Assembly (NCBI RefSeq): GCF_017744835.1
Contig: NZ_JAGIAM010000003.1
Span: 62,001-126,000 of the forward strand
Length of the DNA: 64,000 nt
DNA from: Sphingomonas sp.
GTDB taxonomy: Bacteria > Pseudomonadota > Alphaproteobacteria > Sphingomonadales > Sphingomonadaceae
Reading direction: 5' to 3'
The notes under the pieces are model-generated. The model ran no database searches. It was not told the origin of the DNA and saw only the letters and a list, made by a program, of their open reading frames with translations. A program made the translations under genes and the position numbers. How positions within the stretch are numbered: position 1 is the stretch's first letter; the number at the start of each line of letters is the position of its first letter. Below, one piece after another: positions 40,161-48,220 of this stretch.

Positions 40161-40637
40161 ATGCGGTTCTGGGGTTGGATGGTGCTCGGCGCGCTCGCGC
40201 TCGGGCTGGCGGCGCCTGCATGGGCGCAGCGCAAGCCGCCCTATTTCGTCTCGATCAAGGCCGGCAAGGCGCTGATGCGCGCGGGGCCTGGGCGCAACTA
40301 TCCGGCGACCTGGCTCTACAAGCGCCGCGGGCTGCCGCTCAAGGTGGTGACCGTCTTCGGCGAGTGGCGGCGGGTGGAAGATCCCGGCGGCACCCAGGGC
40401 TGGATGCTTTCCAACCTGCTCGACGAGGAGCGCACCGCCTATGTGACGGGCACGATCGTCGAGATGCGCGCCGCCCCGGATCTCGGCGCCCGCGTCAACT
40501 GGCGCGCGGCGCCCGGCGTGATCGGCACGATCAGCAAATGCGCGACCGGCTGGTGCTGGTTCCAGGTCGGCAACCGCGGCGGCTATGTCGAACAGTCGCA
40601 CCTCTGGGGCACTGCCCCGGGCGAAGTGATGGACTAG
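40161..40637 (+). CDS. Exported bacterial SH3-domain protein
   Basis: The 158-residue protein has a signal peptide (MRFWGWMVLGALALGLAAPAWAQ minus its last residues ends near 23) and two SH3-like repeats: LMRAGPGRNYPATWLYK with EWRRVEDPGGTQGWMLSN, then VEMRAAPDLGARVNWRAAP with WCWFQVGNRGGYVEQ. Such domains bind cell-wall peptides. The start at 40161 has GGAAGGGGC upstream; an in-frame ATG at 40146 is also possible. It is convergent with the small gene at 40642. Confidence 0.88.
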   Translation: MRFWGWMVLGALALGLAAPAWAQRKPPYFVSIKAGKALMRAGPGRNYPATWLYKRRGLPLKVVTVFGEWRRVEDPGGTQGWMLSNLLDEERTAYVTGTIVEMRAAPDLGARVNWRAAPGVIGTISKCATGWCWFQVGNRGGYVEQSHLWGTAPGEVMD

Positions 40638-40641
40638 GCGC

Positions 40642-40926
40642 CTAGGCCAGCTTCACCGGCGTCGGGTCGCCCAATTCCTCGACGAGCTGGCGATATGCCT
40701 CGGCGCGGCAGCGCGACCAGGCAGCCTGTCCTTCGCCGTCCAGCGTCCCGAGGATCGCCTCGTCGGGCTCGACCGCGATCCGCTCGACCAGCGCGTCGGC
40801 CTCCAGCCCGAGCACGGGCGCGAGCAGCCGCATCGTGCGCGCCCGCAGCTTGAATTCGAACGCATCGAGGCGCGCGGACTCGACTTCGCCCTTCTTGAGC
40901 AGCGCGCCTCGAAGGTCCCAGACCAT
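40642..40926 (-). CDS. Small hypothetical protein coupled to thiolase
   Basis: The 94-residue protein starts MVWDLRGALLKKGEVESARLD at the TGATG that ends the thiolase gene, so it is translated by coupling. It is helical and charged (FEFKLRARTMRLLAPVLG, AILGTLDGEGQAAWSRC), without a signal peptide or known motif. I do not recognise the family. Coupling to thiolase suggests a role linked to acyl-CoA metabolism, but nothing in the sequence proves it. Confidence 0.7.
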   Translation of the reverse strand: MVWDLRGALLKKGEVESARLDAFEFKLRARTMRLLAPVLGLEADALVERIAVEPDEAILGTLDGEGQAAWSRCRAEAYRQLVEELGDPTPVKLA

Positions 40927-42113
40927 CAGTCGATGAGTTCGACCGCCACCGCGGTCGCCTCGCCTCCGCCGATGCACAGCGACGCCAGCCCGCGCCGCCC
41001 GCCGGTCGTCTCCAGCGCCGAGATCAAGGTCGCCAGGATTCGCGCGCCGCTCGCGCCCACCGGATGGCCGAGCGCGCAGGCGCCGCCGTGGATGTTGAGC
41101 GTGTCGTGGCTCAACCCCAGCTCCTTCATCGCGATCATCGCCACGCAGGCGAAGGCTTCGTTGACTTCGAACAGGTCGACGTCGCCCGTCGTCCAGCCCG
41201 CCTTGTCGAGCGCCTTCTGCATCGCGAACACCGGCGCGGTGGTGAAGCGCGCGGGCAGGTGCGCGTGCGCGGCGTGCGCGACGATCCGCGCGCGCGGGGT
41301 GAGGCCGAGCCGCTCGGCGACGCTCGCGCGCGTCATAACCAGCGCCGCCGCGCCGTCCGAGATCGAGGAGGCGTTGGCGGCGGTGATCGTCCCGTCCTTG
41401 GCGAAGGCGGCCTTGAGCGTCGGGATCTTGGCGGGATCGCCCTTGGCGGGCTGCTCGTCGAGCGCGATCGTGGTGGTGCCCTTGCGGCCCGTCACTTCGA
41501 CGGGGACGATCTCGCGATCGAACGCGCCGCTGGTCTGCGCCTTCTTGGCGCGCTCGAGGCTGGCGATCGCGAAATCGTCCTGCGCGGCGCGCGTGAACTG
41601 ATATTCCTGCGCCACTTCCTCGGCGAAGCTGCCCATCAGCCGGCCGGGCTCATAGGCATCCTCGAGCCCGTCGAGATACATATGGTCCTTGAGCACGTCG
41701 TGCCCGATCCGCGCGCCCGAGCGGTGGCGGAGCGACAGATAGGGGGCGTTGGTCATGCTCTCCATGCCGCCGGCGACGATCAGCTCGGCCGAACCCGCGG
41801 CGAGCGCGTCGGCCGCCATGATCGCGGCCTGCATGCCCGATCCGCACATCTTGTTGATCGTCGTCGCCTCGATGTGGTGCGGCAGCCCGGTCTTGAGCGC
41901 GGCCTGGCGCGCGGGCGCCTGGCCTAGCCCGGCGGGGAGCACGCAGCCCATGTAGATGCGCTCGATCGCGTCGCCCTTCAGCCCCGCGCGCTCGACCGCC
42001 GCGCCTACCGCGGTGGCGCCCAGCTCGGTGGCGCTGGCATCGGCCAGGCTGCCCTGGAAGCTGCCCATCGGGGTGCGGGCATAGGAAACGATCACGACGT
42101 CGTCGGCGGACAT
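40926..42113 (-). CDS. Acetyl-CoA C-acetyltransferase (thiolase)
   Basis: Thiolases condense two acetyl-CoA or split 3-ketoacyl-CoA. The 395-residue protein has the acylated Cys in TINKMCGSGMQA near residue 90, the NEAFA motif (VNEAFACVAM), the catalytic His in GGACALGHPVGASGAR near 350, and the second catalytic Cys in SLCIGGGEA near 380. Length and motifs fit the biosynthetic type. The ATG at 42113 is preferred; in-frame sequence upstream lies in the palindromic element at 42145. The gene at 40642 is coupled downstream. Confidence 0.94.
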   Translation of the reverse strand: MSADDVVIVSYARTPMGSFQGSLADASATELGATAVGAAVERAGLKGDAIERIYMGCVLPAGLGQAPARQAALKTGLPHHIEATTINKMCGSGMQAAIMAADALAAGSAELIVAGGMESMTNAPYLSLRHRSGARIGHDVLKDHMYLDGLEDAYEPGRLMGSFAEEVAQEYQFTRAAQDDFAIASLERAKKAQTSGAFDREIVPVEVTGRKGTTTIALDEQPAKGDPAKIPTLKAAFAKDGTITAANASSISDGAAALVMTRASVAERLGLTPRARIVAHAAHAHLPARFTTAPVFAMQKALDKAGWTTGDVDLFEVNEAFACVAMIAMKELGLSHDTLNIHGGACALGHPVGASGARILATLISALETTGGRRGLASLCIGGGEATAVAVELID

Positions 42114-42144
42114 AAGGGCTCCTCTCGGGTGTTGGGCCCGATCT

Positions 42145-42414
42145 AGGGTCCAGACCCATGAGCGGCAATGGTCATGACGGAGCGGATTTTGGCGCATGGG
42201 TAGGAGCGAGGAGGGAGCGATGCCGAAGCATCGTGACCGACGAGCGACGCCCTCCATGCGCCAAAATCCGCCCGCCGCTTCGCGGTTGCCCTGTCGTGCC
42301 CGCCGGCGGCGTCGCGGCCCTTGCGCGTAGCGCCGCTACGTGCTGCGCGTCGCTCCTTGCCGGACGAACACGACAGGGCAATCATGACCGTTGCCGCTCA
42401 TGGGTCTGGACCCT
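42145..42414. repeat. Nested palindromic element with 33-base terminal inverted repeats
   Basis: Terminal inverted repeats at 42145-42177 and 42382-42414 match at 32 of 33 positions. Inside are two perfect palindromic arms: GCGGATTTTGGCGCATGG (42182-42199) with its complement at 42254-42271, and TTGCCCTGTCGTG (42286-42298) with its complement at 42369-42381. Each arm holds a smaller hairpin: GATGC/GCATC (42219-42232) and CGTAGC/GCTACG (42326-42340). The whole can fold as a branched cruciform or, if transcribed, a large RNA junction. It codes for nothing convincing and fills the 42114-42471 spacer. It resembles a MITE. Confidence 0.85.
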
Positions 42415-42471
42415 TGGTATCGGCGGAGACGGTTTGCAAAAGCCGGGTCGCGCCCGCATGAAAGGTTCCGC

Positions 42472-42732
42472 ATGGCTCTCGTCGACATCCTCAAATGGTC
42501 CGCATCGATCAGCGGGATGATCGCCGCGTTCATGGTATCGCTCGACCTCGGTCGCCGCGTCACCGGCTGGGGCTTCGCCTTGTTCGTCGCGTCGAGCATC
42601 TGCTGGATCAGCGGCGCGCTGATGTCCGACGACGAGCCGCTGTGGACGCAGAACCTCGTGCTGTTCGGCATCAATTGCTTCGGCGTCTATCGTTACCTGA
42701 TCCGCAAGCGTCGCCCGCGCGATGACGACTGA
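42472..42732 (+). CDS. Small hypothetical membrane protein
   Basis: The 86-residue protein has two or three hydrophobic segments (ASISGMIAAFMVSLDLG, GWGFALFVASSICWISGAL, NLVLFGINCFGVYRYL) and a basic/acidic end RKRRPRDDD. AAAGG precedes the ATG at 42472; in-frame sequence upstream belongs to the palindromic element. It overlaps the prepilin peptidase gene by 11 bases and is likely co-transcribed. Function unknown. Confidence 0.75.
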   Translation: MALVDILKWSASISGMIAAFMVSLDLGRRVTGWGFALFVASSICWISGALMSDDEPLWTQNLVLFGINCFGVYRYLIRKRRPRDDD

Positions 42733-43528
42733 GGCCTGGCTCTGGCCGATATTGCTGGGCGTGCTCGGGCTCGTATTCGGCAGCTTCATCGCCACGCTCG
42801 CGATCCGCTGGCCGCAGGAGCGCTCGGCGCTCAAGGGCCGCTCGCAGTGCGACGGCTGCGGCAAGGGACTGGGCGCGCGCGAGCTGGTGCCGGTGCTGAG
42901 CTATGTCCTCCAGCGTGGCCGCTGCCGGGCGTGCGGCGCCGCGATCGCGCCCTCGCATCTGGTCACCGAGCTGATCGGCGGCGCGATCGGCGTGAGTGCG
43001 GGGCTGGTCGCGCCGGGCGTGGAGGGCGCGTGCGGCGCGGTGTTCGGCTGGCTGCTGCTCGCGCTTGCCGCGATCGACTTCGCCGCTTTCTGGCTTCCCA
43101 ATGCACTTACCGGAGCGCTTGCCGCCACGGGCCTCGCCGTCGGCCTGCTCGCCGACGTGCCGCCGCCGCTCACCGACCGGCTGATCGGCGGCCTCGCCGG
43201 CTTCGGCACGCTCTGGCTTGTCGCGATGCTCTATCGCGCGCTGCGCGGCCGACACGGGCTCGGCGGCGGCGACCCCAAGATGCTCGGCGGCATCGGCCCG
43301 TGGCTCGGTTGGCAGGCACTGCCGCTGGTGGTGCTCGGCGCCTGCTTCGTCGGGCTGGCGGCGGTGCTGATGTTGATCCTCGGCGGCAGGCGGCTGCACG
43401 GCAGCTCGCGGCTGCCCTTCGGAGTCATGCTCGCCGTCGCGGCTTTCGGTGTCTGGCTGGCCGAGGCCTCGACGCCGCGGTTCCCGCCGGGAACAGTGAT
43501 ATATCTGGTGCCTGAGAATCAGGAATAG
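42722..43528 (+). CDS. Prepilin peptidase (A24 family)
   Basis: The enzyme cleaves leader peptides of type IV pilins or pseudopilins at the inner membrane and may N-methylate the new end. The 268-residue protein has eight membrane segments, the zinc CxxC pairs CDGCGKG and CRACGAA, and the two catalytic Asp sites AIDFAAFWLPN near residue 118 and GGGDPKMLGGIGPWLG near 182. The motif GSFIATLAIRWP near the start is typical. No pilus genes are adjacent, so it probably serves a system encoded elsewhere. Confidence 0.93.
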   Translation: MTTEAWLWPILLGVLGLVFGSFIATLAIRWPQERSALKGRSQCDGCGKGLGARELVPVLSYVLQRGRCRACGAAIAPSHLVTELIGGAIGVSAGLVAPGVEGACGAVFGWLLLALAAIDFAAFWLPNALTGALAATGLAVGLLADVPPPLTDRLIGGLAGFGTLWLVAMLYRALRGRHGLGGGDPKMLGGIGPWLGWQALPLVVLGACFVGLAAVLMLILGGRRLHGSSRLPFGVMLAVAAFGVWLAEASTPRFPPGTVIYLVPENQE

Positions 43529-43537
43529 GGGAGGGCG

Positions 43538-44947
43538 ATGCGCGAGATACTGGAGGCCCAGCGCAGGGCGTTCATGGCCGAGCTGCCCGTGCCGGTCGCG
43601 GTGCGAAAGGATCGGCTCGATCGTGCCACCGCGATGCTCGCCGACAATGCGACGCGCTTCTGCGATGCGCTGAGCGAGGATTTCGGCCACCGCAGCCGCG
43701 AGCAGTCGATGATCACCGACATCGCCGCCTCGGTCGGTTCGCTCCGTCATGCGCGCAAGCAGGTCGATCGCTGGGCGCGGCCTGAGCGCAAGCCGACGAT
43801 GTTCCCGCTCGGCCTGCTCGGCGCGCGGGCCCGCATCGAATATCAGCCCAAGGGCGTGGTCGGCGTGATCGCGCCGTGGAATTTCCCGGTGAACCTGGTG
43901 ATGGCGCCGCTCGCCGGCATCTTCGCCGCGGGCAATCGCGCGATGGTCAAGACCAGCGAGTTCACGCCCGTCACCGCCGCCTTGTTCGAGGAGCTTGCCC
44001 CGCGCTATTTCGCCGCCGACGAGCTCGCCTTCGTCAGCGGCGGTCCCGAGGTCGGCAAGATCTTTGCCGAGCTGCCCTTCGATCACTTGCTCTTCACCGG
44101 CGCCACCGGCATCGCGCGCCACATCCTCCACGCCGCGGCGGACAATCTCGTCCCCGTCACGCTCGAGCTCGGCGGCAAGTCGCCGGTGATCCTCGGCCGC
44201 TCGGCCGATGTCGCGCGTGCGACCGAGCGCGTGGCGATGGGCAAGATGCTAAACGCCGGTCAGATCTGCCTCGCCCCCGATTACATGCTGGTGCCCGAGG
44301 AGCAGGAGGCAGCGGCGGTCGCCGGCCTGACCCGCGCCGCCACGGCGATGTACCCCAGCCTGCTCGCCAACCCCGATTACACTGCCGTCATCAACGATCG
44401 CCACTATCAGCGCCTCACCGACTGGATCGAGGACGCGCGCGCACAGGGCGCCGAAGTGATCGCAGTCAATCCGGCCAACGAAGACTTCTCCGCCTCCAAT
44501 TCGCGGAAGCTCCCGCTCCACATCATCCGCGGCGCGACCGACAGCATGAAGGTGATGCAGGAGGAGATCTTCGGGCCCGTCCTGCCGGTCCGCTCCTATG
44601 CGGCGATCGAAGACGCGATCGACGAAGTGAACCGACGCGACCGCCCGCTCGCCCTCTATTATTTCGGCCGCGACGCAGCCGAGCGCCGCCGCGTGCTCGA
44701 TCGCACCGTCTCGGGCGGCGTGACGCTCGACGACGTGATCTTCCACGTCGGGCAGGAGGAACTACCCTTCGGCGGCGTCGGCCCCTCGGGCATGGGCGCC
44801 TATCACGGCGAGATCGGCTTCCGCACCTTCAGCCACGCCCGCGCGATCTTTCGCCAGTCGCGGCTCGACGTGGCGAAGCTCGCCGGCATGAAGCCGCCCT
44901 ATGGCAAGGCGACCTGGGCGACGATCAAGCGGCAGATGAAGGGGTAG
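43538..44947 (+). CDS. Coniferyl aldehyde dehydrogenase-like
   Basis: The enzyme should oxidise aromatic or fatty aldehydes with NAD(P). The 469-residue protein has the catalytic Glu in TLELGGKSPVIL, the Cys in NAGQICLAPDY, GVIAPWNFPVNL, and the C-terminal LPFGGVGPSGMGAYHG. LAPDY and the HARAIFRQS end point to the coniferyl-aldehyde branch linked to lignin-derived aromatics. GGGGAGG precedes the ATG at 43538. It follows the prepilin peptidase by nine bases and is followed at four bases by a small membrane protein, so read-through expression is likely. Confidence 0.9.
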   Translation: MREILEAQRRAFMAELPVPVAVRKDRLDRATAMLADNATRFCDALSEDFGHRSREQSMITDIAASVGSLRHARKQVDRWARPERKPTMFPLGLLGARARIEYQPKGVVGVIAPWNFPVNLVMAPLAGIFAAGNRAMVKTSEFTPVTAALFEELAPRYFAADELAFVSGGPEVGKIFAELPFDHLLFTGATGIARHILHAAADNLVPVTLELGGKSPVILGRSADVARATERVAMGKMLNAGQICLAPDYMLVPEEQEAAAVAGLTRAATAMYPSLLANPDYTAVINDRHYQRLTDWIEDARAQGAEVIAVNPANEDFSASNSRKLPLHIIRGATDSMKVMQEEIFGPVLPVRSYAAIEDAIDEVNRRDRPLALYYFGRDAAERRRVLDRTVSGGVTLDDVIFHVGQEELPFGGVGPSGMGAYHGEIGFRTFSHARAIFRQSRLDVAKLAGMKPPYGKATWATIKRQMKG

Positions 44948-44951
44948 GGGC

Positions 44952-45185
44952 ATGACCGAATGGCTGGTCGCGATCGTTTTGATCGTCGGATTCCTGGCGG
45001 CGATGCCGTGGATCGTCCGCTGGGCGAAAAGCTCGGGCGGCAAGGGACGGATGGGCGGCGTCGCGATGGCGCTCGGCCTCGCCTTCTCCGCATTCCTCGA
45101 TCCCGCCCAGCGCGAGGCGATGGAAAATGTCGAGGACGAGAAGAGCCGCGCAGAGCAGGCCGGGCAGGGCGAGCTGCTCGATTAG
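44952..45185 (+). CDS. Small hypothetical membrane-anchored protein
   Basis: The 77-residue protein has one N-terminal membrane segment (WLVAIVLIVGFLAAMPWIV), a short basic loop, a second weakly hydrophobic stretch (MGGVAMALGLAFSAFLD) and an acidic helix (EAMENVEDEKSRAEQAGQ). I do not recognise a family. It starts four bases after the aldehyde dehydrogenase stop and shares its codon use; a terminator follows at 45232. It is probably the last gene of that unit. Confidence 0.65.
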   Translation: MTEWLVAIVLIVGFLAAMPWIVRWAKSSGGKGRMGGVAMALGLAFSAFLDPAQREAMENVEDEKSRAEQAGQGELLD

Positions 45186-45231
45186 AGCGGCGGTGCCCGG
45201 CACCCTCGCGGCGCGAGCGGAACGAAAAAAA

Positions 45232-45253
45232 AGGCCGCCCCGGGGGACGGCCT
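45232..45253. terminator. GC-rich hairpin with upstream A tract
   Basis: AGGCCG CCCC / GGGG ACGGCCT folds tightly. An eight-A run lies directly 5', giving a T tract on the minus strand, and GTGAAAAGTTTT follows 3'. It probably ends the aldehyde dehydrogenase unit before the marR promoter. Confidence 0.65.
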
Positions 45254-45315
45254 GTGAAAAGTTTTAGGAGAGGATGCCTGAAAGGCAGGGCTTATTTGGG
45301 TCACGCCCTGTTATG

Positions 45316-45344
45316 TTGCAAGTGCGAAATGTTACCGTTATCAT
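45316..45344 (+). promoter_or_regulatory. Sigma-70-type promoter for marR
   Basis: TTGCAA (45316-45321) and TATCAT (45339-45344) are separated by 17 bases, close to consensus. This is unusual clarity for this GC-rich window and predicts transcript start near 45351, about 58 bases before the marR ATG. Confidence 0.55.
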
Positions 45345-45360
45345 TGCAAAAAGTGCACCT

Positions 45361-45370
45361 ACAACGTTGT
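45361..45370. promoter_or_regulatory. Palindrome at the marR transcript start
   Basis: ACAACGTTGT is a perfect ten-base palindrome just past the predicted start. Many MarR proteins repress their own gene from such sites. GCAAGTG (45318-45324) and CACTTGC (45371-45377) form a wider inverted pair around it. Confidence 0.4.
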
Positions 45371-45408
45371 CACTTGCGTCAGGAGGAACAGGAGGAAACA
45401 CCTAGGCC

Positions 45409-45858
45409 ATGTCCACGCTCAAGCTCGACGAATTCCTGCCCTATCGGCTGTCGATCGCGTCCAATGCCGTGTCGGACGCCGTCGCCACCGCCTATCGCAC
45501 GTTGTTCGGCCTGCGCATCCCCGAATGGCGGCTGGTGACGGTCCTCGCCGAGGGCGGGGCGATGAGCCAGCAGGCGCTGTGCGGGCGCACGCGCATGGAC
45601 AAGGTGACGGTGAGCCGCGCCGCGATCGCGCTTGCCGAGCGCGGGCTGATCGTGCGCGCGAGCAATCCGGGCGACCAGCGCTCGCATCTGCTCACGCTCT
45701 CGCCCGAGGGCCGCGCGCTCTACAAGCAGGTCGCGCCCAAGGCGCTCGAGCTCGAACGCCGGGTCTTCGCCGGCTTCACCGCCGAGGAGCGCGCCCAGCT
45801 CCGCTCGATGCTCGACCGGATCGAGGAATCGGTGAAGCAACTCGAAGCCGGGGCTTGA
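45409..45858 (+). CDS. MarR family transcriptional regulator
   Basis: This 149-residue dimeric winged-helix regulator has the DNA-reading helix region AMSQQALCGRTRMDKVTVSRAA (near residues 50-72, shown in part) and the wing NPGDQRSHLLTLSPEGRALY. The N- and C-terminal helices form the dimer. Two SD-like stretches, AGGAGGAACAGGAGG, lie upstream of the ATG. It probably represses its own gene at the palindrome 45361-45370 and may act on nearby genes for aldehyde or aromatic stress. Its ligand is unknown. Confidence 0.92.
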   Translation: MSTLKLDEFLPYRLSIASNAVSDAVATAYRTLFGLRIPEWRLVTVLAEGGAMSQQALCGRTRMDKVTVSRAAIALAERGLIVRASNPGDQRSHLLTLSPEGRALYKQVAPKALELERRVFAGFTAEERAQLRSMLDRIEESVKQLEAGA

Positions 45859-45933
45859 TCGCGGCGCCCCCGCTGGACTAATCCGGCGATGCCCTCCCCA
45901 GGCGATGAGTGACGCTTGCCAGGAGGAACATCC

Positions 45934-48033
45934 ATGTCCGCTTATCTCGATCGTGCCGGTCTGAAGGTCGCCGAGCCGCTCGCGCGCTTCGTCGAGCAGC
46001 GCGTGCTGCCCGATCTCGGCGTCGCGGCCGATGCCTTCTGGACCGGCGCGGCGGACATCTTCGCGCGGTTCGCGCCCGAGAATCGCGCGCTGCTCGCCCG
46101 TCGCGACGATCTCCAGGCGCAGATCGACGCCTGGTGCGCCGACGATCCCGCCCGCGCCGCCGATCCCGTCGAACAGGTGCGTTTCCTGCGCTCGATCGGC
46201 TATCTCGTCCCCGAGCCCGAACCCTTCGTCATCGGCACGACCAACGTCGACGACGAGATCGCGCGCATGGCCGGGCCGCAGCTGGTGGTCCCCGCGCTCA
46301 ACGCGCGTTTCGTGCTCAACGCCGCCAACGCCCGCTGGGGCAGCCTCTACGACGCGCTCTACGGCACCGACGCGCTGCCGGGAGCGGCGAAGCCGGGCGG
46401 CTATGACCCCGAGCGCGGCGCGCAGGTGATCGCCCGCGCCAAGGCCTTCCTCGACGAGGTGGTGCCGCTCAGGGACATGCGCTGGGCCGATTTCACTTCG
46501 GGCGAGCTGCCGCTGGCCGATCTCGGCCAGTTCGTCGGCCACAACGGCGAATCCCTGCTGTTCCGCCACAACGGCCTGCACATCGAAGTCGTGATCGACC
46601 GTGCCCATCCGATCGGCCACCGCGATCCCGCGGGCATCGCCGACGTGGTGCTCGAGGCTGCGCTGACGACCATCGTCGATCTCGAGGATTCGGTCGCCGC
46701 GGTCGACGCGGAGGACAAGGTCGCGGCCTATGCCAATTGGCTCGGCCTGATGCGCGGCGATCTGGAGGAACGCTTCGACAAGGGCGGACGCACGATCACT
46801 CGCCACCTCGCCGACGACCGCGTCTATCAGGTCCCGGGGACTAGCGACATGGCGCTCCCCGGCCGCGCCCTGCTGTTCGTCCGCAACGTCGGCCATCTGA
46901 TGACCACCCCCGCGGTGCTGCTCCCCGACGGGCAGCAGGCACCCGAGGGCATCCTCGACGCGATCGTCACCAGCGCGATCGGCGTCCACGACTTGCGCGG
47001 TCTCGGCAGGCACCGCAACAGCCGCGCCGGCAGCATCTACATCGTCAAGCCCAAGATGCACGGGCCTGAGGAATGCGCCTTCACCAACCGGCTCTTCGAC
47101 GCGGCGGAGGATCTGCTCGGCCTCGCGCGCCACACGATCAAGGTCGGCGTGATGGACGAGGAGCGCCGCACCTCGGCCAATCTCGCCGCCTGCATCCACG
47201 CAGTGCGCGACCGGATCGTCTTCATCAACACGGGCTTCCTCGATCGCACCGGCGACGAGATCCACACCAGCATGCGTGCCGGCCCGATGGTCCCCAAGGG
47301 CGAGATGAAGTCCAGCGCCTGGATCCAGGCCTATGAGGACCGCAACGTGCGGCTGGGCCTCGCCTGCGGGCTCTCGGGCAAGGCGCAGATCGGCAAGGGC
47401 ATGTGGGCCGCGCCCGATCGCATGGCGGACATGCTAGCGCAGAAGGGCGCGCACCCGCTCGCGGGTGCCAACACCGCCTGGGTGCCGTCGCCCACCGCCG
47501 CGACGCTCCACGCGCTCCACTATCACGCCACCGACGTCTTCGCCCGCCAGCGCGAGCTCGCCGCCGAGCCGGTGCCCGGCCTCGCGCCGCTGCTCACCAT
47601 TCCCGTCGCGCGCGGCCGCAACTGGAGCCCGGACGAAGTCGCGCGCGAGCTCGACAACAACGCCCAGGGCATCCTCGGCTATGTCGTGCGCTGGATCGAT
47701 CAGGGCGTGGGCTGCTCCAAGGTCCCCGACATCCACGACGTGGGCCTGATGGAGGACCGCGCGACGCTGCGCATCTCGTCGCAGCACATCGCCAACTGGC
47801 TGCTCCATGGTGTCGCCACTGCCCATGACGTCGAGGCCGCGCTGCGCCGCATGGCCGCCAAGGTCGACGCGCAGAACGCCGGCGACCCGCTCTACCGGCC
47901 GATGGCGGGCAACGAGGAAACGAGCCTCGCCTTCCAGGCCGCCCGCGCGCTCATCTTCGAAGGCGCGGCCCAGCCCAACGGCTACACCGAACCCTTGCTC
48001 CACCGCTTCCGCGCGGAGGCGAAGGGGCGGTAA
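45934..48033 (+). CDS. glcB: Malate synthase G
   Basis: GlcB condenses glyoxylate and acetyl-CoA to malate in the glyoxylate bypass. The 699-residue length is that of the G isoform. Visible motifs are [16 protein letters not shown] (about 255), the catalytic Arg in [19 protein letters not shown] (about 360), [25 protein letters not shown], and the catalytic Asp in [13 protein letters not shown] near 610. AGGAGGAACATCC lies before the ATG at 45934. No isocitrate lyase is in the window. Confidence 0.96.
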   Translation: MSAYLDRAGLKVAEPLARFVEQRVLPDLGVAADAFWTGAADIFARFAPENRALLARRDDLQAQIDAWCADDPARAADPVEQVRFLRSIGYLVPEPEPFVIGTTNVDDEIARMAGPQLVVPALNARFVLNAANARWGSLYDALYGTDALPGAAKPGGYDPERGAQVIARAKAFLDEVVPLRDMRWADFTSGELPLADLGQFVGHNGESLLFRHNGLHIEVVIDRAHPIGHRDPAGIADVVLEAALTTIVDLEDSVAAVDAEDKVAAYANWLGLMRGDLEERFDKGGRTITRHLADDRVYQVPGTSDMALPGRALLFVRNVGHLMTTPAVLLPDGQQAPEGILDAIVTSAIGVHDLRGLGRHRNSRAGSIYIVKPKMHGPEECAFTNRLFDAAEDLLGLARHTIKVGVMDEERRTSANLAACIHAVRDRIVFINTGFLDRTGDEIHTSMRAGPMVPKGEMKSSAWIQAYEDRNVRLGLACGLSGKAQIGKGMWAAPDRMADMLAQKGAHPLAGANTAWVPSPTAATLHALHYHATDVFARQRELAAEPVPGLAPLLTIPVARGRNWSPDEVARELDNNAQGILGYVVRWIDQGVGCSKVPDIHDVGLMEDRATLRISSQHIANWLLHGVATAHDVEAALRRMAAKVDAQNAGDPLYRPMAGNEETSLAFQAARALIFEGAAQPNGYTEPLLHRFRAEAKGR

Positions 48034-48220
48034 TTCTTACCGTCACCGCGCGAAGGCATGAGTCGTTGCGCCTGCGGAAGGAATATCCGATAGAACGCCC
48101 CGGCAGTGCGAGCGCTAGCCGCTGAAATCATGGGCGTTTCGTCCCGGCACGGAGCCAAAGCCGGCCTCGGTCGTTACGCTTGCGAGAGGGCCGGGGTGAA
48201 CGCGGCTCCCGAGGAGGCGC

